DNA of 21,089 bases from MHLP01 sp043736515 (GTDB lineage Bacteria; Patescibacteriota; Minisyncoccia; Phycocordibacterales; UBA6899): NCBI GenBank assembly GCA_043736515.1, contig JAYTCK010000046.1:1-21089 (forward strand), given 5' to 3'. A program made the translations under genes and the position numbers. Position 1 is the first letter of the stretch, and the number at the start of each line of letters is the position of its first letter. Of the stretch, positions 1-7,850 are shown one piece after another. The notes below the pieces were generated by a model. That model searched no databases. It had not been told where the DNA came from and saw only the letters and a program-made list of their open reading frames with translations.

Positions 1-719
1 GAAAAACAACGACACTTTATACGTTGATCAAGATGCTCTCGACTCCGGACGTTTCCATAGTGACCATTGAAGACCCGATAGAATACGCAATGAGTGAGAT
101 TACACAGATTCAGATCAATCCGAGAAGTGGGCTAACTTTTGCAAACGGACTGCGTTCGATTCTTCGCCAAGACCCGAACGTTATAATGGTAGGCGAAATA
201 CGCGATGCTGAAACTGCCGGTATTGCTGTGAATACCGCCCTCACGGGTCACCTTTTGCTTTCAACACTCCACACCAATGATGCTGCGACCACACTTCCGC
301 GGCTCCTCGACATGGGTATTGATGCATACCTTGTTGCCTCAACGGTCAACATTGCAATAGGACAACGCTTGATCAGACGCATTTGCGAAGCGTGTAAAAC
401 TGAATATAAACTGAGCGAAGCGGAAGAAGCGAGCCTTTGTGAAAGTCTCCCAAAACACATAAAACCAGGAAATAATTTTTATCAGGGAAAGGGATGCGAC
501 GAATGCGTGGGAAGTGGATATAAAGGCCGAATCGGCGTTAACGAGGTGCTTGTTGTCGATCAAGATATACGGGAGTCCATATTGGGCAAAGCATCGGCGT
601 CAATCATTAAAAATATTGCAATAAAGAACGGAATGACCACGATGTTCGAAGAAGGCTTTAACAAGGCAGCACGAGGTGAAACGACTATTGCTGAAATATT
701 ACGTACGATCAATGATTAA
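1..719 (+). CDS. pilB: Type IV pilus assembly ATPase PilB (GspE family), 5'-truncated by window edge
   Basis: This is the hexameric cytoplasmic ATPase that powers pilus extension. The window opens inside the Walker A loop: the first full codons (from position 3) read KTTTLYTLIK, the end of the usual GSGKTTTLY. The Asp box (TIEDPIEY), Walker B (MVGEIRD) and His box (TGHLLLSTLHTN) follow in family order. A four-cysteine zinc motif (CEAC and GCDEC, about 35 residues apart) marks the PilB/GspE branch; the retraction ATPase PilT lacks it. The protein ends IAEILRTIND at a TAA at 717-719. About the first half, including the N-terminal domain, lies outside the window. The next gene, pilC, probably starts inside its last codons, so the two are likely translationally coupled. 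Confidence 0.95.
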   Translation, partial: KTTTLYTLIKMLSTPDVSIVTIEDPIEYAMSEITQIQINPRSGLTFANGLRSILRQDPNVIMVGEIRDAETAGIAVNTALTGHLLLSTLHTNDAATTLPRLLDMGIDAYLVASTVNIAIGQRLIRRICEACKTEYKLSEAEEASLCESLPKHIKPGNNFYQGKGCDECVGSGYKGRIGVNEVLVVDQDIRESILGKASASIIKNIAIKNGMTTMFEEGFNKAARGETTIAEILRTIND

Positions 720-1803
720 GTTTCTCGCGATAAGTTTTAATATGGATACGCTCACACGTTTTTCCATCAGGGAGCAGACGCTTTTTGCAAAGCGTATGTC
801 TTTTCTCGTAAAGGCCGGCATACCTCTTGTGGACAGCTTGTCACTTATTCGGGATCAGACAAAATCAAAATCAAAAGTAAGAATATTCGAGAAGGTTATA
901 CACGATGTAAATAACGGGCAATTTCTTTCTTCGAGTCTTGGTAAACATCGTCATCTTTTCGGTAACTTTGCCGTAAATCTTATTCGTGTCGGAGAAGAGA
1001 GTGGGATCCTCAGTCAAAATCTTGCGTACCTTGCCGATGAGCTCCATAAAAAAGACATACTCCGCCGTAAGGTAATCGGTGCGCTGATTTATCCTATTGT
1101 TATTACACTTGCAACATTTGGCATCACAGCCATACTCACGATGTTTGTTTTTCCAAAGATCATGCCCATCTTTGGAAGTCTGCATATGACACTTCCTCTT
1201 TCGACGCGCATACTGATCGCCACTAGTGACTTTTTACGCCTCTACAGCATATGGCTCATGCTGGCTATCATTGTAAGCTTCATTGGTTTTGCGTTTATCA
1301 ATCATCAGGTAAAGGCGGTGCGTCTTTTTTGGCATCGGTGGATGCTTTCTATTCCCGTTTTTGGAGGTATGGCAAAAAGCTATAACCTGGCTAATTTCTG
1401 CCGTACGCTTGGTCTGCTTCTCAAAAGTGGGGTGCATCTTGCTGACGCGATGGTCATGATCGCCGAAACAACCAATAACCTCGCATACCGCCGGTCTTTT
1501 GAGAAAGTTGCGGCTGCCATCGTGAGGGGGGAACCAATGTCTCGACAAATCGGGCGCGATACAAATCTTTTTCCCGATATACTTCCGCACATGATTGCTG
1601 TGGGTGAAGCAACTGGAAATCTTTCTACGACACTACTCTATCTTTCTGAACTTCACGAGGCTGATGTTGATGATCTGACAAAGAATCTTTCTAATGCCAT
1701 TGAGCCAATCTTGATGATCGTGATGGGTCTATTAGTCGGCTTTATTGCCATTTCAATCATCAGTCCTATCTATGGAATTACACAAAGCATACAGGCGCGC
1801 TAG
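712..1803 (+). CDS. pilC: Type IV pilus inner-membrane platform protein PilC (GspF family)
   Basis: This is the polytopic protein in the cytoplasmic membrane on which PilB acts to add pilin subunits. Two T2SSF repeats are visible. The first has FAKRMSFLVKAGIPLVDSLSL and VGEESGILSQNL; the second has FCRTLGLLLKSGVHLADAM and VGEATGNLSTTL. Three hydrophobic stretches lie near residues 118-145, 180-202 and 330-355. The ATG at 712 overlaps the pilB stop and gives 363 residues, close to the lower family range. An in-frame ATG at 742 (MDTLTRFS) and a GTG at 676 are alternatives, and none has a clear Shine-Dalgarno. The 3' end overlaps the next pilin gene by 32 bases, so the operon is tightly packed. 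Confidence 0.93.
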   Translation: MIKFLAISFNMDTLTRFSIREQTLFAKRMSFLVKAGIPLVDSLSLIRDQTKSKSKVRIFEKVIHDVNNGQFLSSSLGKHRHLFGNFAVNLIRVGEESGILSQNLAYLADELHKKDILRRKVIGALIYPIVITLATFGITAILTMFVFPKIMPIFGSLHMTLPLSTRILIATSDFLRLYSIWLMLAIIVSFIGFAFINHQVKAVRLFWHRWMLSIPVFGGMAKSYNLANFCRTLGLLLKSGVHLADAMVMIAETTNNLAYRRSFEKVAAAIVRGEPMSRQIGRDTNLFPDILPHMIAVGEATGNLSTTLLYLSELHEADVDDLTKNLSNAIEPILMIVMGLLVGFIAISIISPIYGITQSIQAR

Positions 1804-2242
1804 GATACGGCGTTTTTCTGGATTTACACTAATAGAAGTCGCGGTTACCATTGCGATACTTTTGGTTATTATCAGTTTTGGAGCAGTGGTGAGCATGGAT
1901 TCGTTTCGGGGATACTTATTTCAATCCGAGAGAACGCTGATTGTATCCGCACTCACCCGAGCCCGCGGTCTTTCGCTTAATAATGTATCAGGTGTGCCAC
2001 ACGGGCTATGCTACGACAGTGTTGCCCACCAATATGTTATTTTTCAAGGCCGTAACTGCATTCTTGGTGCCGCGAGCAACGAAACAATAAATGCGAATCA
2101 AAACATAACTGTCACAGGACTTTCAAGTTCAATTATTTTTTCTCAGCTCGCCGCAACAACAAGCCCAGCGACAATTCATCTTTCAGACGGTACTTATACG
2201 AGTGAGATTATGATCAATTATGAAGGTACGATTACTTGGTAA
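1772..2242 (+). CDS. Minor pseudopilin, GspH/FimT-like
   Basis: This is a small type IV pilin-like protein of 156 residues. It has a class III leader: positively charged YRRARIRR, then the cleavage site SG|FTLIEVAVTIAILLVII, with Phe at +1 and Glu at +5. The hydrophobic helix is followed by a mostly beta C-terminal domain with two cysteines (GLCYDS and GRNC) that could form a disulfide. The ATG at 1772 gives a leader of normal length; an upstream TTG in frame would make it unusually long. It is first of four consecutive minor pilins. By position and type it matches GspH/FimT, the first member of the H-I-J-K tip complex; that role is inferred from gene order and the N-terminus. Confidence 0.85.
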   Translation: MELHKAYRRARIRRFSGFTLIEVAVTIAILLVIISFGAVVSMDSFRGYLFQSERTLIVSALTRARGLSLNNVSGVPHGLCYDSVAHQYVIFQGRNCILGAASNETINANQNITVTGLSSSIIFSQLAATTSPATIHLSDGTYTSEIMINYEGTITW

Positions 2243-3722
2243 ATCTGGAACAAAAGGAGCAAGTACACTCGAGTTGCTTATCGCATTCGCGGTACTCATT
2301 AGCACGATCAGTGCTTCTATTCTCGTCTCTGTCGGCAATCAAATTGTTGCAGTTGATTCGCAAACCAGCGCAGAAGCACTCTATGAGGTTCATGCGCAGC
2401 TTGAAGATTCACGAGCGGCCGCACGGCAAGATTTTAGCTTAGTTGTAGGAACGACAAGTACGAAGATGTTTGGCGGCCTTTCTTACGAGAAGACGCTCGG
2501 GGTTACCGATCTTTCTCGATGCAAAAAACTGGCGACAAGTAGAATTACTTGGAATAAAGAGACAAGTCGCCCGCAAACAATCGAACTAGAGACATATTTC
2601 ACCGACGTAGTGGGCGCACGTGCGCTCGGAGGTGACTGCACTTCGGGTTCACCTGAATCAGATTGGACGAACCCCCAGCGTTTTGCCGATGACACATTTA
2701 ATCCCGGAAAGCCAACAGCACTTGATGTACTCAATAAATTTGCATACCTCAGTGTCAATAAGCCTCCGTACTTTATTATTGCGAGCACCACATATGCAAC
2801 ATTGGGACAGTCGGGAAATCTTTTTTTGACTTCGGAAAACGGGTTTGATCTTCTTGGTGTTGCGAATGCGCTTGACGTGGTTCACTATCGGGCAACGAAC
2901 AAAACCTACGCTTTTGTGGCAATGAACTCAGCGATAGATCAATTGAAGGTCATAGATGTGACAGATGCTAAGAATCCGTTTCTTGCGGCAACCCGATCGC
3001 TAGACAGCACGCTCATCCCCTTAGCAAAGCGCGTGAGCGGAAGTAGTCCCCAGGCGAAAATAATTTACTACTATGATCACAAGATTTACCTCGGTTTTAG
3101 CAGGACAAGTGGTCCTGAATTCCATATCTACGACGTCACAGACCCACTAAATCCGGTTTGGTTGGGCGCGAGAGAAATGAATCATAATGTGAATGATATC
3201 AAGGTGAGGGGTGAGTATGCTTTTCTTGCGATGACCACAAGTGACTCCAACGACATGGAACTTGCGATACTTAACATCAGTGACTCTTCCGATGTCATGC
3301 CGCTTTTTGTGAATGGTGCCCCCGAGCAATGGGGATATAATGCTGCCGGTTTGCAGGATGGATTGAGTATGTATCTTGTGGGCAATAAATTATACCTGGG
3401 TAGAGAACAGGGAAGTGTCACAGAGCCGGACTTACTTATTCTTGATGTCGCCTCTACGACATCCGCCATTCCATTATTGGGTACAGATACCCTGGGTGCG
3501 GACATTTTCGAGATACAAATAGCAGATAAATTTGGTTTTTTTGGCACCTCGAAAACAAATCAGGAATTCCAGATCTGGAATATCTCAAGCTCTTCAAATA
3601 TTTCGCTAATAAAATCATATAACTTTGGAAACAATATCAGACAAGGATTTGACTATGAGCCGGATTTCATTTATGCGACAGGTCAGTCAACTCCCAATTT
3701 TCAGATGCTTTATAGCCCCTAA
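2220..3722 (+). CDS. Minor pilin (GspI/PilV position) fused to an LVIVD-type beta-propeller
   Basis: This 500-residue protein has a pilin N-terminus, KG|ASTLELLIAFAVLIS. The prepilin peptidase Gly and the Glu at +5 are kept, but +1 is Ala instead of Phe. After a pilin-like alpha/beta part come at least five LVIVD-style blades: KVIDVTDAKNPF, FHIYDVTDPLNPVWLG, LAILNISDSSDV, LLILDVASTTS and FQIWNISSSSN. Each is followed by a hydrophobic 'YAFLA / KLYLG' strand. Such repeats fold as an extracellular beta-propeller. Ordinary GspI/PilV proteins are roughly 120-200 residues, so the extra mass is the propeller. A propeller at the pilus tip would act as an adhesin, as the PilY1 propeller does when carried by a separate protein; this role is inferred. 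The start overlaps the preceding gene by 23 bases. Confidence 0.85.
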   Translation: MKVRLLGKSGTKGASTLELLIAFAVLISTISASILVSVGNQIVAVDSQTSAEALYEVHAQLEDSRAAARQDFSLVVGTTSTKMFGGLSYEKTLGVTDLSRCKKLATSRITWNKETSRPQTIELETYFTDVVGARALGGDCTSGSPESDWTNPQRFADDTFNPGKPTALDVLNKFAYLSVNKPPYFIIASTTYATLGQSGNLFLTSENGFDLLGVANALDVVHYRATNKTYAFVAMNSAIDQLKVIDVTDAKNPFLAATRSLDSTLIPLAKRVSGSSPQAKIIYYYDHKIYLGFSRTSGPEFHIYDVTDPLNPVWLGAREMNHNVNDIKVRGEYAFLAMTTSDSNDMELAILNISDSSDVMPLFVNGAPEQWGYNAAGLQDGLSMYLVGNKLYLGREQGSVTEPDLLILDVASTTSAIPLLGTDTLGADIFEIQIADKFGFFGTSKTNQEFQIWNISSSSNISLIKSYNFGNNIRQGFDYEPDFIYATGQSTPNFQMLYSP

Positions 3723-3723
3723 T

Positions 3724-4215
3724 ATGCTAATGAATAATCATCAAAAAGGTTTTACGCTGCTTGAAATGATGATCTATGTCGCACTGTTTTCGCTTATCAT
3801 GATAGGTTCTCTTATTACCGCATGGGAGCTTATCAGAACCAGTCAAATGACGAGCGAGCGGGTCACCATAGAAGAAGAGGGAAACTTCCTCGTGAGAAAA
3901 ATGACTTGGGCACTCACCGGAGTTTCAAGTATCAGTATTCCTTCAGCGCTTGCAACGACGACGAATACTCTGGTCGTCAATAAATATGGTTTCTCCACAA
4001 ACCCCATCACCATTCGGTATAACAGCGCGAGTAGTAGTATAGAGATACAAGAAGGAACAGGAAACCCCTTCTATCCACTGACGACGGCTGATGTATCCGT
4101 GAGTGGTCTGGAATTCGTCTACAGGGAAGCAACCGGCCCCGGCCCCACTGGTGTTGTAGCATCAACCACAATAAGTGGTATTGCGTTTACGCTCACAAAA
4201 TACATCAGGAAATAA
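3724..4215 (+). CDS. Minor pseudopilin, GspJ/PilW-like
   Basis: This 164-residue protein begins one base after the upstream stop codon. Its leader NNHQKG|FTLLEMMIYVALFSLIMIG is a textbook prepilin peptidase site with Phe at +1 and Glu at +5, followed by a hydrophobic helix. Downstream is a region with SERVTIEEEGNFLVRKMTWAL, typical of PilW/GspJ proteins, and a Ser/Thr-rich beta C-terminus. Starts at 3724 (MLMNN) and 3730 (MNN) are both possible. The longer in-frame extension upstream would overlap the propeller gene by about 100 bases and is less likely. It is third of the four minor pilins. Confidence 0.85.
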   Translation: MLMNNHQKGFTLLEMMIYVALFSLIMIGSLITAWELIRTSQMTSERVTIEEEGNFLVRKMTWALTGVSSISIPSALATTTNTLVVNKYGFSTNPITIRYNSASSSIEIQEGTGNPFYPLTTADVSVSGLEFVYREATGPGPTGVVASTTISGIAFTLTKYIRK

Positions 4216-4217
4216 TC

Positions 4218-4628
4218 ATGCTGAGAATAGAAACAAAAAATAATAATAACGAACTGGGATTCATCGCGCTTATGTCCGCGATCATCATTTCTGCAATCCT
4301 CATGATGGTTGTTATTTTGCTTTCGTACAGTGGCTGGAATAGTCGCTACAACATTCTCAATTCGGAGTATAAAGAGCGCGGCAATGCGGTCGCAGAAGCT
4401 TGTGTTGATCACGCATTTTTAGAACTTACCAACAACCCCAGCTATGGTGGAAACGCAACGACAACGGTTGCCGGCAATGAATGTTATATCGGGTCGGTGA
4501 CTGCGACGGGGGCACAAAGAACATTCACCACACGCGCCATATATAATGGCACCCACACATCTCTTAAGGTTGTTTTCAACATAGACGATGGTTCTGTTTT
4601 GTCATGGGAAGAACTCGCAGCTTACTGA
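4218..4628 (+). CDS. Minor pilin, PilX/GspK-like, lacking Glu5
   Basis: This 136-residue protein begins two bases after the previous stop. It has a short charged N-terminus, then ELG|FIALMSAIIISAILMMVVILLSY. The Gly-Phe cleavage site is present, but the fifth mature residue is Met, not Glu. Members of the GspK/PilX class often lack Glu5 and cap the tip of the pilus or pseudopilus. The rest is short, with two cysteines (EACVDH and NECYIG) that could pair. It is much smaller than GspK and lacks a GspK insertion domain, so PilX-like is the safer label. It ends the pilus operon. Confidence 0.75.
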   Translation: MLRIETKNNNNELGFIALMSAIIISAILMMVVILLSYSGWNSRYNILNSEYKERGNAVAEACVDHAFLELTNNPSYGGNATTTVAGNECYIGSVTATGAQRTFTTRAIYNGTHTSLKVVFNIDDGSVLSWEELAAY

Positions 4629-4665
4629 TTCCCATGGATTATTCACATATTTAACTCGAAAAGGC

Positions 4666-4694
4666 TTGCCAAAGTAGGTAAAATTTGGTATACT
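4666..4694 (+). promoter_or_regulatory. Sigma-70-type promoter, TTGCCA-17-TATACT
   Basis: A -35 box TTGCCA (4666-4671) and a -10 box TATACT (4689-4694) are 17 bases apart, one mismatch from consensus in each box. Transcription should start near 4701. The element sits just after the pilus operon. The next thing downstream is an intrinsic terminator (4745-4785), with the first gene only after that at 4825. Confidence 0.7.
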
Positions 4695-4700
4695 CTGGGC

Positions 4701-4785
4701 AAGTTCATTTTGAGTTCATGAAGTGAGGGAAACGAACGACCAAGGAGGCTGAGCATTAATTATGCTCCTCTTTTTTATTTTTTTT
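4701..4785 (+). ncRNA. Candidate small RNA or attenuated 5' leader of about 85 nt
   Basis: This is the interval between the predicted start site of the 4666-4694 promoter and the end of an intrinsic terminator. It contains a possible hairpin TTCAT/ATGAA near its 5' end, an unstructured purine-rich middle (GTGAGGGAAACGAACGACC), then the terminator stem. No known RNA family was recognised. It may be a stand-alone small RNA, or a leader whose terminator is bypassed under some condition to express the surface protein at 4825. Confidence 0.4.
4745..4785 (+). terminator. Intrinsic terminator
   Basis: The stem GAGCAT (4751-4756) pairs with ATGCTC (4762-4767) around a 5-base loop. GAG (4745-4747) can pair with CTC (4768-4770) across a 3-base bulge. 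A run of Ts with one A follows to about 4785. It can end both pilus operon read-through and the short transcript from the 4666-4694 promoter. Confidence 0.75.
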
Positions 4786-4824
4786 GTTATTCAATTTAAA
4801 GGTAATAATCCTTAATAATAATTT

Positions 4825-7716
4825 ATGCAGCAGTCACTTTTTGTATCGACAGGTAAGCGTGCGACACTTCGCAAGATTTGTGCAGGTGCACTCATGCTCT
4901 CCCTTAATCTCACTGGAGGTCTCGGAGCACTTTTTTTAACAACCGAAGTCGCTTACGCGGCAACGACGTCTGCGCTTGCTCCAACGGCAGTTGGAAATTA
5001 TAACGCTTGGAGCAGTACCAGCGCCGTTAAAGTCAGCGCTGTTGGAACAGACGACGGTGACACTTCATATATACTCACCCCGGGATTCAACAACACCGAC
5101 CAAACTTTTATTGTTCCTGGTGCTGGTGTTCCGGCTGGTTCAACAATTAATTCTGTTACATTGAATGTTGTTGCCCGTAATACAGACACTAGCCAAAAGA
5201 TTAGCCTCAAGGTTGAAAAAGGTACGGGAAGCGGAAACGAAAGTAATGGACCTACACTTTCTTTAACGGGTAGTTATGAAACCTATAGCCGTGTTATGGC
5301 AACTAATCCATTTACGAGCGTCGCTTGGACTTTGGCTGAGGTCAATACTTGGACATCTCGGTTCGGAGTAAGAACAGAAAACAACCCAGGCACCGGTAGA
5401 GTTACAAAAATTTATGTGGTGGTTAATTACACGGCACCCACACCACTAACAATCACTGCCTCAAGTGACACAATGATATACGGTGGTACGGTGCCGACAA
5501 TTACTTATAGCCCATATACTCCACTGTCTACTCAGCCAACATGCACGACGACAGCAACGGCATCTTCGCCCGTTGGCACAACATATACTTCTAGTTGTAC
5601 GGGAGCATCCGACTCCAACTATGCTATTTCTTATGTTTCAGGTTCGGTTTCTGTCACACAAAAAGCCGCTTCCGTCACACCCAACGCCGCTTCAAAAGTG
5701 TATGGCGCCACTAACCCGGCACTCACAGGAACACTCACTGGCTTTTTGCCAGCTGACAGCGTGACCGCGACCTATAACCGCACCGCAGGCGAGACAGTCG
5801 CCGGTTCTCCGTACGCCATCAGCGCGACTCTTTCTCCTGCTGGCGTACTTGGCAATTACACTATTACCTCCAACACCGCTGGCTTCACTATTACCCCCAA
5901 AGACGTTACCGTCACGGCTGATGCAAAGAGCAAAACCTACGGCGATGCTGACCCCGCTCTCACATACGCAATTACCTCCGGCTCATTGGTTTCTCCGGAC
6001 GCTTTTTCTGGCGCACTCACTCGTGACCCAGGTGAAAATGTTGGTACGTATGCCATCAAAAAAGGAACACTCGCTCTCTCAACCAACTACGCGCTGACTT
6101 ATGTAGGTGCAGATCTTACGATTAGCAAAAAAGCAGCTTCAGTCACTCCAGATCCAAAGACAAAAGTTTACGGCGACGCTGAACCTTCCTTCACAGGAAC
6201 GCTTTCCGGCTTCCTCATAGGCGATGGCGTGACAGCGACTTACCGCCGCACCACAGGCGAGACCGTCGCCGGTTCTCCGTACGCCATCAGCGCGGTTCTT
6301 TCTCCGACTGGCGTACTTGGTAATTACACTATTACCTACAACACCGCCGGCTTCACTATTACCCCCAAAGACGTTACCGTTCTCGCCAGCTCCTTTACCG
6401 CAAGCAACAAGGTGTATGACGGTAACGCCAGCGCAACAGTACTTACAAGCACATTAACAGGCGTGATTTCTCCTGATGTAGTAACCCTCACCGGAGGCAC
6501 GGCAACATTTGCAGACGCCAATGTCGGCACAGGTAAAACAGTGACTCTCACAGGGGCAACCCTCGGTGGCGCAGATGCTGGTAATTACAGTTTGGGTGTA
6601 GTTAATAACGCAACCGCGGACATAACCCCACTCGCCATCACAGGAAACTTCACCGTTGACGCAAGCAAGGTATACGATGGCGGCACTTCAGCTAATGTTC
6701 TTACTCGCACGCTATCCGGAGTTATCTCTCCTGACACTGTGACGCTAAATGGTGGTACGGCAAACTATGACAACAAAAATGTCGGCACAGGTAAAACCGT
6801 TACCCTTACAGGCGCAACTCATGATGGCGCAGGTGCGGGCAATTACACTCTCAGTTCAGTCAACACAACAACGGCTGACATTACTACTCTCGCTCTCACT
6901 CCAAGCATCGTTGCCAATAACAAAGTTTATGACAGCAACAACACCGCTACAATCTCCACTCGCTCACTTGCCACACCTGTTCTTGGTGATGTTGTGTCGT
7001 TGGTCGGTGGAACAGCAACATTTGCCGGTTCTGCGGTTGGCGCTTGGACAGTAACCGAAACAGGACTATCGCTTACTGGAGCAAATGCAGGAAACTATTC
7101 ACTCACTTCAACCTCGGCGACGGATACAGCGAACATAACTGCTGTAGAAGAAGAGCCAACTCCTCCAACTCCACCGACACCTCCATCGAGTGGCGGAGGT
7201 GGAGGTAGCTCCACGTTCACCTATTGGGGATGCACCAATCCACTTGCAACGAACTACAATAGACTTGCAAATACCAATGATGGCTCTTGCGTGCTACCTG
7301 GCGGCGGAGAAACAACTCCTCCACCAGTTCCTGCTGGAGAAGTCTTGGGTGCATCGACCTCAACGCCAGAGCTTCCACTCCCAGCTGCTTGTGCAGCGAA
7401 TCCCTATCTTCGTGATTACATGAGAATAGGAATGAAGAGTGATGTTGAACAGGTGAAACTCCTCCAGACATTCTTGAATGAGGAAATGGGAGCAACTCTT
7501 CCCGTAAGTGGATTCTTTGGACCCCTCACCAAGGCGTCGGTCAAGAAACTTCAAAAGGCTAATCACGACGCAATTATTAAGCCATGGATCGACGCAGGTT
7601 ATGATGCAAAAAGCATTAAAGAGGGGACAGGCTACGTCTTCAAGACAACCAAGCGATTCATAAATATGTCGAAGTGCAAGGAAGCAAATATCCCCATGCC
7701 CGCACTCACTCTCTAG
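4825..7716 (+). CDS. Secreted MBG/YDG-repeat protein with C-terminal peptidoglycan-binding domain
   Basis: This 963-residue exported surface protein has a signal peptide (basic KRATLRK, hydrophobic core, cleavage after AYA near residue 45). Residues about 50-205 form a beta-rich domain. Seven tandem repeats follow. Four are MBG-type, with KVYG or KTYGDADPALTY and a GNYTI or NYALTY end. Three are YDG-type, with NKVYDGN, VGTGKTVTLTGATL and AGNYSL. After a Pro/Gly linker comes a Cys-motif module (GCTNPLATNYNRLANTNDGSC). Near residues 860-925 a PG_binding_1-like domain (VEQVKLLQTFLNEEM, VSGFFGPLTKASVKKLQ) leads into a TGYVFKTTKRFINMSKC tail that I know from CPR surface proteins. The likely role is a wall-bound stalk or adhesin. 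No Shine-Dalgarno is visible; an AT-rich -10-like TAATAA about 12 bases upstream would allow a leaderless message. Confidence 0.88.
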   Translation: MQQSLFVSTGKRATLRKICAGALMLSLNLTGGLGALFLTTEVAYAATTSALAPTAVGNYNAWSSTSAVKVSAVGTDDGDTSYILTPGFNNTDQTFIVPGAGVPAGSTINSVTLNVVARNTDTSQKISLKVEKGTGSGNESNGPTLSLTGSYETYSRVMATNPFTSVAWTLAEVNTWTSRFGVRTENNPGTGRVTKIYVVVNYTAPTPLTITASSDTMIYGGTVPTITYSPYTPLSTQPTCTTTATASSPVGTTYTSSCTGASDSNYAISYVSGSVSVTQKAASVTPNAASKVYGATNPALTGTLTGFLPADSVTATYNRTAGETVAGSPYAISATLSPAGVLGNYTITSNTAGFTITPKDVTVTADAKSKTYGDADPALTYAITSGSLVSPDAFSGALTRDPGENVGTYAIKKGTLALSTNYALTYVGADLTISKKAASVTPDPKTKVYGDAEPSFTGTLSGFLIGDGVTATYRRTTGETVAGSPYAISAVLSPTGVLGNYTITYNTAGFTITPKDVTVLASSFTASNKVYDGNASATVLTSTLTGVISPDVVTLTGGTATFADANVGTGKTVTLTGATLGGADAGNYSLGVVNNATADITPLAITGNFTVDASKVYDGGTSANVLTRTLSGVISPDTVTLNGGTANYDNKNVGTGKTVTLTGATHDGAGAGNYTLSSVNTTTADITTLALTPSIVANNKVYDSNNTATISTRSLATPVLGDVVSLVGGTATFAGSAVGAWTVTETGLSLTGANAGNYSLTSTSATDTANITAVEEEPTPPTPPTPPSSGGGGGSSTFTYWGCTNPLATNYNRLANTNDGSCVLPGGGETTPPPVPAGEVLGASTSTPELPLPAACAANPYLRDYMRIGMKSDVEQVKLLQTFLNEEMGATLPVSGFFGPLTKASVKKLQKANHDAIIKPWIDAGYDAKSIKEGTGYVFKTTKRFINMSKCKEANIPMPALTL
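5786..5912 (+). repeat. Direct repeat copy A inside the MBG gene
   Basis: This 127-base segment recurs at 6254-6380, offset exactly 468 bases (156 codons, two MBG units). By eye I count 8 differences. Similarity continues upstream at a lower level to about 5662/6130. It encodes the end of one MBG repeat (GETVAGSPYAIS, GVLGNYTIT) and the start of the next (PKDVTV). Confidence 0.85.
6254..6380 (+). repeat. Direct repeat copy B inside the MBG gene
   Basis: This is the second copy of the 5786-5912 segment, in the same frame and direction. The near identity at DNA level points to a recent duplication or gene conversion of a two-repeat block. In-frame loss or gain of 468 bases by recombination is possible. 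Confidence 0.85.
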
Positions 7717-7835
7717 AGCTTCCAGAAATTGCGAACTTCTTCGTTGCGGGGCCCCTGCGACTCGGTCAACGTATCAGAATACGTCTTCCTCACCACTTTC
7801 CCCGCACCTCGAATTCCATCAATTTCTGAAAGCTC
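7716..7835. repeat. 120-base composite inverted repeat (structured element)
   Basis: The ends GAGCTTCCAGAAATTG (7716-7731) and CAATTTCTGAAAGCTC (7820-7835) pair at 15 of 16 positions. Nested inside are TTCG (7740-7743) with CGAA (7810-7813), GCGGGG (7746-7751) with CCCCGC (7800-7805), and a hairpin ACGTAT/ATACGT with a CAGA loop (7769-7784). The element begins on the last base of the stop codon of the surface-protein gene. It has no coding potential that I can see, and no T-run follows it directly. It may be a structured 3' UTR, a REP-like dispersed element, or a mobile relic. Confidence 0.7.
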
Positions 7836-7850
7836 CGAACTCTCTTCTCA

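Noticed and set aside
4762..4815. A 17-codon hydrophobic reading frame (MLLFFIFFV...) with AAGGAGG upstream
   Set aside because: The GGAGG lies about 13 bases from the ATG, too far for normal use. The hydrophobic codons are just the T-run of the terminator, and the GGAGG is part of its stem.
5460..7140. CRISPR array suggested by repeated DNA
   Set aside because: The repeats are in frame, of protein-domain length and without uniform spacers; they encode MBG/YDG units.
7716..7835. Integron attC site, because a long imperfect palindrome follows a stop codon
   Set aside because: No GTTRRRY/RYYYAAC core pair was found at the ends, no tandem gene-attC units are present, and no integrase is in the window.
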